This document shows positions 21,025 to 32,704 of a DNA stretch of 64,000 bases, one piece after another (within the stretch, counting starts at the first letter, position 1; the number at the start of each line of letters is the position of its first letter). A model generated the notes under the pieces. That model worked only from the letters and a program-made list of their open reading frames with translations. It had not been told where the DNA came from and did no database searches. A program made the translations under genes and the position numbers. The stretch comes from Euglena gracilis (lineage: Eukaryota; Euglenida; Euglenophyceae; Euglenales): assembly GCA_039621445.1 (NCBI GenBank), contig CP154955.1, forward strand, positions 27,050,029 to 27,114,028, in the 5' to 3' direction.

Positions 21025-22579
21025 GATGAACAGATGGAGGTAGGACCTGATCAACCCTGCCCCCCCTGCCCATCTGCCTTCCTGGTCGGTACCCGGAAAA
21101 TTTTCGGGTCCCCCACCCCCCACTCCAACTTTCCGCTCGGAATGTTGTGCAAAGTAGGAAAGGGTTCATGGGAAAGCTGGCAAGAAAACGTATTTTCGCC
21201 AGACCCTTCACTTTGCCTAACCCCCATGGAACTTTTGGTCCAAGCGGAAATCAAATTTAAAAATTTTTGTGCAAAAGTCAAAATTCTCATTGACACTGGT
21301 TGTCGCATTGCACTACTTTTTCCGTTCGGGTTGTTACCAACCCCCCTCTTGGTGAAAGCCAAGAAGCCGATCAAAATTACGACGGCTGACAACACCCCTA
21401 TGTGCGGTGGTGACTTGGGATACTTTTTGGACATTGTCCTACCCCTCATCCCCAAGCACCACTCACACCCCCCCCAACCGCAAAATTTATCGGATACCTG
21501 GGGATATGAATCCAGAATGCATGGTTCTGACGTAATCCTGGGATACCCCTTTACGTCAGCACCGGCTGGTAGTGGATTGCCACTCCCACGGTTTGCGCAC
21601 ATCACCATTCTCTTCATTGCCCCCCAAACCTTCATCACCTGTGGCGTCAACCGCGATAGCCACCAATTTTTCCACACCGTTTTCGAAAACTTTTACCCCG
21701 TTACCAACCACACCAACCAACGTTTTCCACACCGGGTGTACCGAGAAAGTTCACCCCCTGCCCGTTGACACACCAACTTTCGTTCCCCATGAGGCAGGGC
21801 AAGCGAGTAGCGGTACCCCCCTCGTTCCACTGGGTTACAAGACGAAAGCCCGAAGGCCTGAAGTACGTACGGTGTCGAGTAGTCGCCCAGCTGCACTAAT
21901 ACCCCGTTTTCCACCAGGTGTATCGCTTTCAGATACATCTGTACACCCCCCAGCAGCTTCAAAAGCGCATCCCAGCTTTTACACACACCCTCACCAGACC
22001 AACATGCGCGACCAGGACCACTACTCCGACACTTCCTTCCAATGTGTGCACTGTAGGAGAATTTCCGCCCAGCCAGATTTCGATTGTGGATGTCTAGTCC
22101 AAACACCAACACTAATCCCGATTTCGCGTAACCATACACTTGGTTGCGGATCGCAATGCGCGACCGTACATCAAGTGCTCCAACAACGAGGTATTGCCTT
22201 GTTGTTTGGGACCGCGAAATCCGTGTCACACACCTCCCCCACCTCCATCTGGCATGATATGGACTGGGTATGCACCCATCCAACCCATCAACCCTCGGGA
22301 ATGCCCCCAGGGAGTGTGGATGACACACCCTTGACCTATGTTTGCGGATCCCTGAATTGCGTTACCGCTCTTCAACCCGCGAACCAGGTCGACACCTACG
22401 CGATGCGCGTATGGAACGCATTTAATTTTGGTCAATACTGTATTTTGGAGGAATGGTTCTCCAAAATCGCGGCTTTGGCTGATTCTCTCGATTTGTCGTT
22501 GGAAATTGATGCGTTTTCATCAAAAGCGCATGCGCGCTTGTCGCGATATTGGTCGCGACATACCAACTTAAATTCTTAA
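20989..22579 (+). pseudogene. pro: E1 copy 2 protease and linker
   Basis: Frame 21010-21768 contains DTG (about 21291) and ILGYPF, but a 2-bp deletion (three T instead of five near 21552) throws the rest out of frame. The correct linker frame continues at 21572-22579. Otherwise as in 5420-7012. Confidence 0.78.
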
Positions 22580-23783
22580 ATTCTGGGGTGATACGGTGCT
22601 ATGGATGCACCCTCCCCAAAAACTTATCCCGGATGTGGTGGAGAAAATCCTCCGCGATGAAGCGCGAGGAGCTCTCCTCATACCCGTCAATCCGAATGCG
22701 GATTGGTTCCACCAACTATCCTATGTGTGTTTTCATTGGTGGGATTTACCCGCTGATGTACCACTATTCAAAGATTTTTGTGATATATTAATACCACCTG
22801 TTAAAGAAATCATTTTTCGCGTTTGTTTCTTTGACGCATTCGGAAAATCCGATGTGCGTGTGCCAAGATACCTTGGTACCAATGGGGATGCCACACCCTC
22901 AACGCAGATTTCTGCGGTCATTGAGAGTGCGGACCAACATCCCAAGTCTGCTGATTATTGTTCGCGAATTGCTCGCGAATTTCATGGTGTACTGGATAAT
23001 CCAGTTTACGCCTGCGACATCGACCCCGCGATTCGCGGTCCGTTCGGTGTTTGCAAAATCGAGCTCAAGGATGGCGCTAAACCCATTCACCTGAAATTCT
23101 TCCGTTGTTCGGGTGAACGCGAACAGGCTCTCAACGAGATGATTGAGAAGCTCATCCAGCGGAAGTGGATTTTCCCTTCCAAGAGCGAGTGGACATCACA
23201 AGCTTTTTTGGTGCCCAAACCCGCTGACCAGTCTGGTCAGAAGAAGTGGAGACTGGTGCTGGACTACCGGTACCTGAACTCCCAAACGAAGGATGACCCC
23301 TTCCCGTTACCGCTGATCGAGGATTTGATCACAAAACAATCGGATAACCGGTTGTGGTCAATCTTTGATCTGGAAGACGGTTTCCATCAGATGCATTTGC
23401 ATCCTGATTCGCAACCGTACACGGCATTCGTGACATCCAAGGGTGTGTACCAATGGACGGTACTCCTCATGGGTGTTAAGAATGGCCCAGCCATGTTTCA
23501 ACGCATGATCCAGTGGGTTTTGCGCGATTTACCGTTTGCTCTGGTGTACATCGATGATGTACTGGTGGGAACCCAACCGCCATTGGCGAAATCGGGCGAG
23601 GATATCCTCGACCCGCATTATCGCGATGTGCGCGCGGTATTATCCGCGTTCCAAAAGCATGTGCTTTTTGTGAAGGGTTCCAAAATGCACCTGTTTCGCA
23701 AAATTATTAAGTTTTGCGGACACATCCTGAGCAACGGGCAGCGTAAAGCCTCACCCAGTAAGATGGAGGCCATTAAGAAATAG
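22580..23783 (+). pseudogene. pol: E1 copy 2 DIRS-like domain end and reverse transcriptase
   Basis: Begins VLWMHPPQKLIPDVV; the glutamine after HPP is intact here, unlike copy 1. The RT motifs, including SIFDLEDGFHQ and YIDD, match copy 1. Ends at the same TAG (MEAIKK-stop) as copy 1. Confidence 0.83.
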
Positions 23784-25464
23784 ACTCCTGAGGTCATTAA
23801 GACCTTAACGCATTTAAAGGGATTTTTGGGATTAGCCCAATATTACGCGATTTACATGAAAGATTTCGCGAAAATCGCGGTACCCCTAACCCGACAACTG
23901 AAAAATCGGACACCCGATAACGCAAAAGTGATTTGGGATGACCAAATGCGCGAGGCCTTGAATAAAATCAAGGACTTGCTCCTCGAGAACGTGGTTCTCG
24001 ATATCGCGGATCCATACAAACCGTATGTCCTGCAGGTCGACAGCAGCGATTACGCTGTTGGCGGGGTTCTTAGCCAGCATAATGCGGCGAATGAACTCCG
24101 ACCTGTGGCTTTCTTTAGCAGGAAGCTACAGGGCGACAACGCGAAAGGACAGCTTAAATGGAGCATTCGCGAAAAGGAGACATATGCCATTGTGCTAATT
24201 CTCCAGAAATTCCGCAGCTGGATAGCCAGCAGCCTGGTCCAGATACTGGTGTTGACGGATCATGAAAGCCTTCAACACTGGTATACCGAGGACCTGAACA
24301 AGGCCATGTCATCAGTTGGCAGAAGATGCCGATGGCATGAGTTCTTGAGCCAGTTTAGCCTGGTGGTAGTTTATACCCGAGGTCATACGCAAAAAGTTGC
24401 GGATCCTCTCAGCCGAGCCCCCTGGTATTATCCTGGGAACCCGAATGAGGGTGATGCGACTTTTCATGGCAGCCATGAGGCTGACCAGTTCGCACGTCGA
24501 TCCGACGCTGCGGACAACATGCTCGATTCACTACCGGTTTCCCGGGTGTATCGCAGAATCGCCATTTCACCATTGCGTGGAAGGCGCCGGCGTGGACGCA
24601 CTGCCGGACCCCGTCGCATTACGCGTACGGAAACTCCTACCCCCCTATTTTTCCGCGAATGGGATTATTCGCGTGACCCGGTATATAGTACCATTGTGAA
24701 TAGACTTCGTAATGGTGAATCCATAGAGAATTACTCTCTATCACCATTGCGGCTTATTTTCGGAATGATTCTGGTTATAAATATTGTATACCCCAAGACC
24801 TGGTTGATGATGTGATTTTGAGCTTTCACAACCATGGTCACCCTGGGGCCCCCAAACTTCTTTCACTAGTGGGTCGCAGATATTGCACAACCCTGCGTGA
24901 AAAAGATTTATATTCGCGCTGTTTGTGAATTTCGCAACGGTGCCAAATTTGTCAGGCTGTGAAACCGCGCAGAGGTACCCCCCCTGGTACGATGGACTTT
25001 TTCCCCGTACCACCTGACATTTTTACGTCCCTCTGCATGGATTTTCTCGAACTTGAACCTTGCAAAGGATCAGATGACAAAATTTACGATTACGTTCTTG
25101 TTGTCGTCTGTCGGCTGAGTGGGTACATAGTAGCCATTCCATGCCGGAAAGCAGGGTTGACAGCCCAAATTTTGACATCCATATTCCTGGAGAAATGCAT
25201 CTGCTTAATGGGTTTACCGAACGAAATCGTGAGTGATCAAGATCACTTGATCTCTTCGCGGTTTTTCACAACTTTGTGCGCTTTACTCGGCATTGAGCAG
25301 CATTTTTCCATTATATACCGCCCGAAAGGAAATGGTAGAGCCGAGGCAGCCGTGAAATCCGTTGTCAATATGCTTCGCCTTTCACTGGCTGACTCGGGTA
25401 AGAATTGGTTATCCGTTCTTCATTGGTGTTTATTTTACATCAATACCTTGCCAGGGTTGGTATT
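23784..25464 (+). pseudogene. int: E1 copy 2 RNase H and integrase core, cut by E2 copy 2
   Basis: RNase H acidic residues (VDSSD, EKETY, TDHES, VADPLS) are kept in the frame starting at 23826. A deleted C near 24760 shifts the frame before the integrase zinc-binding region. The integrase core with D, D and E resumes at 24959 and ends where the E2 LTR starts at 25465. Confidence 0.82.
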
Positions 25465-25773
25465 AGTGTACGTCTGATTCCCAATTCCCCTTTCCCAATT
25501 CCCAAAAGCCTTCGCTTTCGCCTTGGCGCACCTACTTGGGAACAGAAAATCAGAGTAACAGTAAAAACCCTTTTCCCACTTCCCAAGATGCAAAGCACAG
25601 AGCAATGCAGGGAGGACGGACTGGATAACCAAGTCCGGTCTGGAGAAAAGGAAAGACAAAACAGAATACCACCTGTGGAGAGAGAAGGGGCACCCATTCG
25701 GAAATCCTAATAGGATCTGCTTCCATCCTAACTTCCTCAACGGAAGGGGACCGAAGCATACGCCTGGTACACA
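25465..25773 (-). repeat. E2 3' LTR, copy 2 (309 bp)
   Basis: Same ends, length and context as 9899-10207; reverse complement starts TGTGTACC and ends GTACACT. Confidence 0.87.
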
Positions 25774-26606
25774 TCCCCCTCCCAGGGCTATGCCCGATTT
25801 CCCCTTTGGACCAGGCATTCTGGCCACAGGGATTTCGGACACAGACCTGGTCTGTGGGAGGTGCACCCTGGCGCATCCACAGGGGCCCTTTCCGTCGCAC
25901 AGGGGTCCACTCAAAGGGGGGGGGGCGGAAAGGAGGGGACCCAAAAAGCCCAAAACGCGCAAAATGGTTTCACCTATTTTGCGGTGGCTTATGGGTATAT
26001 AGTATATTATAGCCCACTGGGGAAAATGGGGCTGGCAGGTTTCCTTGCCAAGCAAACCCATCCACCCAGTTTTGGTGTGCCCAAGGCACTTGGGGTTGGG
26101 TCCATGGGCATTCCAGGAAAACCCATGGGGAGGGTGTGGAAGGAGGGGGCCTCTGACCAGTCAAACCTGGGCAGGGCGCATGGCCAGTCAAACCTGACCA
26201 CGCAAAAGGAAAGTCCTACTCTACACAACCAACTGCCGGCGACAGCATTTGCCCCGGGGGGAAAGTAGAGAGGAGTGGGGGGTTGGCTTAGGCCAGAAAC
26301 GTTGTGCTGTCTGGCAGCCTTAAGGCCTCAAACGGCCGAAAAGAAAAGAAAAGAAAGGGAAAGGAAAAGAGGCCGTCGGCCCTGTGCGCTGCGTGTCGCA
26401 CGCCCGCGAGAGGGGAGAGGGGAGAGGGGTGTGCATGCATGCGCACGGTATCCTGCACATGGCAGCATCCCGGTGGGAACTTACTAGCGGCGAATACCGC
26501 AAAGGGTCTTCAAAGGGGTTGTTCGGGCGCATACCCAAACAGGGTGTCAGGCGAATACCTGACGAGGGTGCTGAAAGACGCCGCATTGGCGTTGACAGAC
26601 ACCACC
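25774..26606 (-). other. E2 3' untranslated region, copy 2
   Basis: As 10208-11041; no gene. Holds the CGCAAAAT/ATTTTGCG hairpin and the paired CAGGTTTGACTGG motifs seen upstream of the E1 3' LTR. Confidence 0.75.
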
Positions 26607-29030
26607 TCACCTGCCTTTATCGGCTGGACGTTCGCGCACCTCACGCCAGTAGTTGTGTTGGGGGTCCCCTAATGGATCCTCAACCAACTCCAGTTGGCGT
26701 GGGGAACGCGGCGGAGCTGATTCACTCCGAATGGTGTTGAGCTCCGGATCGTTGACATCAAAGGAAGGGGTCTCCCAGTCCTTGATCCAATTATCCGGCA
26801 GCTTCTCCCTGGTACGTTCAGCATGATGCTGAAGATACCGTTGGAGTTGCTCCCAGAAAATTCTGGGCAGCATCACCGGCCAGATGATGTAATTCATCCG
26901 GGGATGATTCGCAGGCACCTGCGGGGGCATCCCCGGGGTCTGCTTGAAGTTGATGTCATACATCCACCTCGCTGTCCGAGCTCTTGCGGTATGGGGCCGT
27001 AATACAGCCGCCAACCACCCTCTGAAATCCACCAAATCGTGTTCTTCAGGAGGCCACAGTGGCAAGGCGTATCCGCCATGCTGACGCTTGGAGAACAGGG
27101 GGTAAACCTGTGTCTCCCAGTCGCCATCAGTCCAGAGGTAAGGCATTCTTACCTTGGCGTGTTCCTCGACGGCGAAGCGCATTGCCCCAGCGTCGATCTG
27201 GAACTCACGGGCCATTCCCGTGTGGCGGTAGCTTTCTACCTTTTTGAAGTCGGAGTGCTTCAGGCGTCCTTCCACCTGCTTGTACTCCTTCTTCCACTTC
27301 TCCAGTGTCTCCCAGTGCTGGGGGACAATGGCGGTGACTGCACCATCGGCAGTCTGCACGAACTTGCCTCCTATACAGTTGATGCACAAGGCAGGGATAT
27401 CCCTGTCGTGAGCATTCTCACTGTAGGAGTAGTTCAAGCTGTGCTTCCAGGCGTTCAGGCACTCGCCACATACGAGCGCCACACAGTTCGGCACATATGC
27501 CCTGTGATGGAACCACGAAGATTGCACCTGCCGCTTGCACACATGCACTAGCGGTTGGTTGTGCCGCACATGGTGGCACACGGTGCACGTCCAGGCAAAG
27601 GACGTGCCGTGCTGGAAATCCAACACGCAGTCCTCGACAAAGTACTGTGCCAGTACTCTGGGTGAGCGCCTGTTCCAGAATGTCCCGGTATGTTCCGGGA
27701 CATAGTGGAAAGGTTCTCCGCGGACGAAGAGGGGCTGAATCCATCGATTCAGTGACCCTGTCTGGTGCCTAATAGCAGCCAGTTTCTTCGTCCTCTCTTC
27801 CACGGTGCCTAGTCTGGTCAGGATATCCTGGGTCCAGAGCTGGGCATCCGCAGACACAGGAGGTGAAGCAGGTTCATCCTGCTCCTCATCCGTCGATCCG
27901 GCGGAAGATTGGGCCTGTCGACCACGAGCCTTACCTTTCGGTTTGCTCTGGCCGTACCCGGACGATGCAACGGCCGAATAGTCGTGCATTGTCGTAGGGC
28001 CTTTCGGCTGTCCGCCAGTCTGACCTCCAGCGCCACCTTTCGGTGGTGGTTTCCCATCACCGCCTTTGGAAGGGGGCTTACAGGGTGCAGCACCCGGTTT
28101 GCCTCCTTTCGGCTTCGCACTCCCGGAATCAGGAGACGACGCCTGCGGCTTACTCATGGTATCAGGAGCCGATGGTGCCGGAGTAGACGTTTGCCGTCTG
28201 GGCGAAGCGGGCATACTGACCGCTGGAACCAGTGGAACGAGGGGGGTACCGCTACTCGCTTGCCCTGCCTCATGGGCAACGGAAGTTGGTATGATAATGG
28301 GCAGGGGGTGAACTTTCTCGGTACACCCGGTGTGGAAAACGTTGGTTGGTGTGGTTGGTAACGGGGTAAAAGTTTTCGAAAACGGTGTGGAAAAAATGGT
28401 GGCTATCGCGGCTGACGCCACAGGTGATGAAGGTTTGGGGGGCAATGAAGAGAATGGTGATGTGCGCAAACCGTGGGAGTGGCAATCTACTACCAGCCGG
28501 TGCTGACGTAAAAAGGGGTATCCCAGAATTACGTCAGAACCATGGATTCCGGATTCATATCCCCAGGTATCCGGAAAATTTTGCGGTTGGGGGGGGTGTG
28601 AGTGGTGCTTGGGGATGAGGGGTAGGACAATGTCCAAAAAGCATCCCAAGTCACCACCGCACATAGGGGTGTTGTCAGCCGTCGTAATTTTGATCGGCTT
28701 GTTGGCTTTCACCAAGAGGGGGTTTGGAATGAACCCGAACCGAAAAAGTAGTGCAATGCGACAACCAGTGTCAATGAGAATTTTGACTTTTGCACAAAAA
28801 TTTTTAAATTTGATTTCTGCTTGGACCAAAAGTTCCATGGGGGGTAAGCAAAGTGAAGGGTCTGGCGAAAATAAGTTTTCTTGCCAGCTTTCCCATGAAC
28901 CCTTTCCTACTTTGCTCAACATTCCGAGCGGAAAGTTGGAGTGGGGGGTGGGGGACCCAAAAATTTTCCGGGTACCGACCAGAAAGGCAGATGGGCAGGG
29001 GGGGCAGGGTTGATCAGGTCCTACCTCCAT
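26607..29030 (-). CDS. E2 protease-ORF3 fusion protein (807 aa), copy 2
   Basis: Same fusion as 11042-13489 and also unbroken. The first Met of copy 1 is ACG here, so the first in-frame ATG is eight codons later (MEVGPDQP). If the protein is made by readthrough of the gag UAG this loss does not matter. Protease DTG, the ORF3 Cys pairs (CTVC, CGEC, CINC) and the C-terminal Trp-rich domain are all kept. Differences from copy 1 are mainly single substitutions. Confidence 0.75.
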   Translation of the reverse strand: MEVGPDQPCPPCPSAFLVGTRKIFGSPTPHSNFPLGMLSKVGKGSWESWQENLFSPDPSLCLPPMELLVQAEIKFKNFCAKVKILIDTGCRIALLFRFGFIPNPLLVKANKPIKITTADNTPMCGGDLGCFLDIVLPLIPKHHSHPPQPQNFPDTWGYESGIHGSDVILGYPFLRQHRLVVDCHSHGLRTSPFSSLPPKPSSPVASAAIATIFSTPFSKTFTPLPTTPTNVFHTGCTEKVHPLPIIIPTSVAHEAGQASSGTPLVPLVPAVSMPASPRRQTSTPAPSAPDTMSKPQASSPDSGSAKPKGGKPGAAPCKPPSKGGDGKPPPKGGAGGQTGGQPKGPTTMHDYSAVASSGYGQSKPKGKARGRQAQSSAGSTDEEQDEPASPPVSADAQLWTQDILTRLGTVEERTKKLAAIRHQTGSLNRWIQPLFVRGEPFHYVPEHTGTFWNRRSPRVLAQYFVEDCVLDFQHGTSFAWTCTVCHHVRHNQPLVHVCKRQVQSSWFHHRAYVPNCVALVCGECLNAWKHSLNYSYSENAHDRDIPALCINCIGGKFVQTADGAVTAIVPQHWETLEKWKKEYKQVEGRLKHSDFKKVESYRHTGMAREFQIDAGAMRFAVEEHAKVRMPYLWTDGDWETQVYPLFSKRQHGGYALPLWPPEEHDLVDFRGWLAAVLRPHTARARTARWMYDINFKQTPGMPPQVPANHPRMNYIIWPVMLPRIFWEQLQRYLQHHAERTREKLPDNWIKDWETPSFDVNDPELNTIRSESAPPRSPRQLELVEDPLGDPQHNYWREVRERPADKGR

Positions 29031-29039
29031 CTGTTCATC

Positions 29040-29078
29040 AGCCCAGAGGTCCGTGCCCTCGGACCTCGGGCTCCCCTA
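29040..29078 (-). promoter_or_regulatory. E2 copy 2 gag UAG with downstream stem
   Basis: UAG (29076-29078 on the minus strand) then the same 12-bp stem. The loop carries one change (the ATG of E1 is ACG) and pairing is untouched. Confidence 0.62.
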
Positions 29079-32021
29079 CTCCAGGTCCGAACCGGCCGAA
29101 TAGCCGGCTATGGGCCTTTTAGAGGTATAAACTGATTTCAACGTGCGCACCGCCATGCGGGCCTCGTCGAAATCGGTATCCGTGGTCTCATTCCCCTCCC
29201 TGCCCGAAGCCGGGGTGTCATCCTCCAAACAAGATATCTTGAAACCGACTTTATGGCGGTTGGAGGAGTGACCCTTGTCATCGCGATTCATACCGCGATG
29301 ACGTTGGCCAGGGCGGGGAGAACGAGAACGCGGACATTTGGATGAGTGGTGATCACTCGATCTACAAAGCGAACACCGAGATTTGTGTCGCGAATCTGGA
29401 TAACGGGGGGATCGGTTTCCCGATTTCCCGTCAAACCGTCGTGGTGACCGTGTATCCCGTCGACCATGACCGGTGTATCGGGGTTTTCCCGATGAGGATC
29501 GCGAAGAACATGATCCGCTTCGCGAACGCGATCGCGATGTCTCGCGATGAGAATCACGCTTCTTGGCCGGGGCACCGGGTGACCTACCCCGAGGGGTACC
29601 GTGTTTCCGATCATCGCGGAACGGGATCCGGGGGCTAATACCACCGGAACGGGGACCCGATGACCTTGAATTGCCCGATTGGCCTGAAAACGCGGAGGAA
29701 CCCGAACATCGTGATGAGGTCGAGCCTCGCGGACTCTGAATACGCTTACACGCTTCAGGATTAGGACATTCCCGAGACATATGTCCCGATTTGTTGCACA
29801 AAAAGCACACTTTATCCGTGGCTTGGTCCGAAGAACGCGGGTATCGCGTTTTCGATCCCGTGGTGGGTGAAGTAGGTGAAACCGGTGATTTTTGCAATGC
29901 GTTTACCGAACCAGCCGGTAATCCAGCGGTTGGGTGTGCGGTATACGCGGATTGAATCTGACCAAGAAGCAGTGATAGCTTCAATTGCTTGGAAACATAA
30001 TTCCAGCGTTGGTCAAGAGTCATTGCATTACCCGCCAACTCCTCACGATGGATATCCTTGATGAGGCTAGGCGTGAAATGCATGAGAACAGCGTCAAACT
30101 GTTCGCGCATTTGCTTTTCACTGAGTTCATCCACTTCAGCGGCAAGTCCTAACCATTTGGCATACCAAAGGTCAATGGACTTCCATTTGCGATCGGGTGG
30201 GGCGCATTGCCGCCACTTGGTCTCCAGGGTAATCCTAGCGACCAAAGTTGAACTGGTGGAAGCGTATTGCTCCACCAGGTCATCAAAGGAAACGCGGTAG
30301 CGAATGACAAGTTGTCGCGCGCGTTCCTTTTCATCCCTGGGGAGGCAATCGATGAATTCCATCTTGATCACCTCCGGGTTTGTCTCCTGGGTTGGCCCTT
30401 TCAATGCCCAGTAATACTCCCAGTCCCGGAAAAACTGTCTCCATGTGGTTGGATCACCGTCCCATTGGGGTTTCACCTTGTTCGCGATTGCGATGGTGCC
30501 CTTGAAGTCTTTCTGAAAAACCCGTTGGCCCTCGGTGGTATTCCGTGGATTCGGGCCCGGGTACGCTCGAGCACCAAGCGTATCCTTTCCGGATTCTTGT
30601 CGGAATCGCGAAATTTCTGGTGAAGGTGAATCCTGGTACCGGAAATCCGGTCGCAAACCCTGTTGGTCACCCGTAATAGGGAGACTCTCCGGTGTGGGGG
30701 TATGTCGCGCATGCAACATGTGACCCACTCCCGGTGTACGGGTTTGGCTCATTCCACGCACAAGCATGGAATGATGGATTTCTTGGTGGACACTTGGCGG
30801 AATCGCCATGTTTTCCGCGAATTCGGTTCCCGTAATGGGAGATTCATCCGAAAACTGGGTTTGGGTTGTGGACAAGGCCAATGGTGGCACAATTCGCGGA
30901 ATCGCGGATTGTGACACTCGGGACACGGGTGGTGGTGGTGCGTGTGCGCCCAGATTCGGGTTGTGGAAACGCGAATCTGGAGCATCTGGCGCATCTTCGG
31001 CAATGCATACTGCCGAATTGCGGTGTGAAACCCGCTGTTGGTTGGACACATTATCCAAACCTACAGACAAGTCATGCACACTTTGCTCCAAATGCTCAAC
31101 GAGTTGGAGTTGGCCGCAAATAAGGTCAACTTCATCCTCCAAAGCGCGAATACGCTTGCGGTAACGGGAAAAGTCATCCAAGTGCGGAATCCTTTCGGAA
31201 ATTCCGGTAACATCTTGGACAAGTTTCCCGTGAGACTTATCCAATAATTGGAGTTGTCCCATTAATGCTTTTACAGCATTTGAGAGAATTTGCAAAGGTG
31301 ATGTCACCTTGGTTGGTGTGGTGGTGGGTGCAACCGGTGCAGGGTTATCCGAGAACGCGGTTGTGGTACCCACGGGCAAATTTCCGGGTTGTGGCTTATC
31401 CACCAACGCGGAAATTCGCTCATCCAACCTGGTAATATCACTTTGCGTGGATCGGGCATTCCGATTCACCGATTCCTCAAGCCGTAATAGGCTGTTGCAG
31501 TAATCTTGCAAGGTTTCCTGATTGTTAGTGAGCATTTTGTCATAAAATGCCTTGAAATCAGGGTTCTCGGTAATCCGAGAACTGGAACCTGCAGGTAGAG
31601 ACTGAATTTCCGTTACTTTGGTAGACACCGATGCATACCGGGTCTGGAGTTCCCCAATAGCAGTCTGAATGCCGCTAATGTCCGGAACTCGGTGGGAAAG
31701 TGCGGAATAGCTTTGTTGCAAACCCGCAATGGCCGAGTTAATCCCGCCAAATGTCGGACTGCAACTGCTACTGCAGGGAATCCTGCCGTTGAGCGATTTC
31801 CGCCACTTTCGCGCTCAGATTGGATAATCCAACCTGATTCGCGTCACAATAGCAGGTTTTCTGCTCCAAACGGGAAAGTCGCTCCTCCAACTGCGGCACA
31901 TACGTGTGGGGAGCAAAATTCTCGTTGGCTTGTGACTGGAATTGCCGAAACTTTTCCGTTTCATCGCACAACTGCATAATGCGGTGTTGCGATTCATGGA
32001 AAGTTGCGGACAATGTGGTGA
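29076..32021 (-). pseudogene. gag: E2 gag, copy 2 (C-terminal part)
   Basis: Uninterrupted from 31721 down to the UAG: coiled coil, capsid-like core (QFFRDWEYYW) and two CX2CX4HX4C knuckles (CFLCNKSGHMSREC, CSLCRSSDHHSSKC). An extra A near 31750 separates it from the preceding part (32021-31768). Copy 1 lacks that base, so the E2 gag was intact up to the E3 insertion before the duplication. The N-terminal part continues at 40607-41634. Confidence 0.82.
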
Positions 32022-32026
32022 AATGG

Positions 32027-32453
32027 TGTGTACCAGGCAGCATGAACATGGCACTGTGCATAGCAGCAGACTGCAGAATGTACAATGTTATGCCAGATAG
32101 TACTATTCCAAGTTCTGCAATACAAGTTGCAGAATTAGGAATAGCCTATCCTATCTCGGATCTGCCTTCTCTTTTCACAGGTGGTATTGTTATTCTGTTT
32201 CACATTTCATTAGCCCAAAAGGGCAAACCAAGATTTCAAGTTCAACACTCCAACACTCCGATAGGAGGACATTGGAGGAACGAGTTTCCAAACAAATCCC
32301 TCTCTTTGCCTTGTGCTCTGCATAAGCCCAAAGGCAAAAAAAACTAATAGTTAAGTGAAAGATTTTCTTTTTTGTTACTCTCCTGGTTCTGTTCCCACGG
32401 GAGGGTGTAAGTAGGCCGACAGGCAGTGGGACTAGAGTCAGGGGACGTACACG
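32027..32453 (+). repeat. E3 5' LTR (427 bp)
   Basis: TGTGTACCAGGC ... GTACACG. Same terminal bases and acceptor-like TTTTCACAG/GTGGTATT tract as the E1 LTR despite an unrelated body. The AATAAA present in the other two E3 LTRs is changed to AAAAAA here. Confidence 0.88.
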
Positions 32454-32704
32454 TGGTGGCAGATTTGGTTTCTTTCCTACGCCCCTTCTCCCCCCTTCTC
32501 CCCCTCATCTTAATAGGTGACTTCAAACAGTGAGTGGTGCTGAGCCTATAGGCTACAAAGCATCCACGAGCTGTTTGGAGCCAACTTCAAGCACAGGTAC
32601 ATCCTTCAGGAGGCTCTGGGCAGTATACGCTGTCACACCCTTCTAAGTTTGTTCCTTTGCTTACCTTTTTGGGTTTGATTGTGTTTGTTTCTGCAAATAA
32701 AAAT
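32454..32704 (+). promoter_or_regulatory. E3 primer-binding site and leader
   Basis: TGGTGGCAGATTTGG starts directly after the LTR, at the position of the E1 site TGGTAGCAGATT and one base different in the first ten. A pyrimidine-rich stretch (CCCCTTCTCCCCCCTTCTCC, about 32481-32505) ends near TTAATAG. Gag ATG is at 32705. Confidence 0.7.

Larger units (their letters stand above)
25465..32021 (-). mobile_element. E2 copy 2 (3' LTR to gag)
   Basis: Second copy of the reversed, pol-deleted element. It is followed at 32022-32026 by AATGG and the E3 5' LTR. With 40607-41884 it makes up the E2 copy into which complete E3 is inserted, about 7.8 kb without E3 and without the lost 5' LTR. Confidence 0.83.
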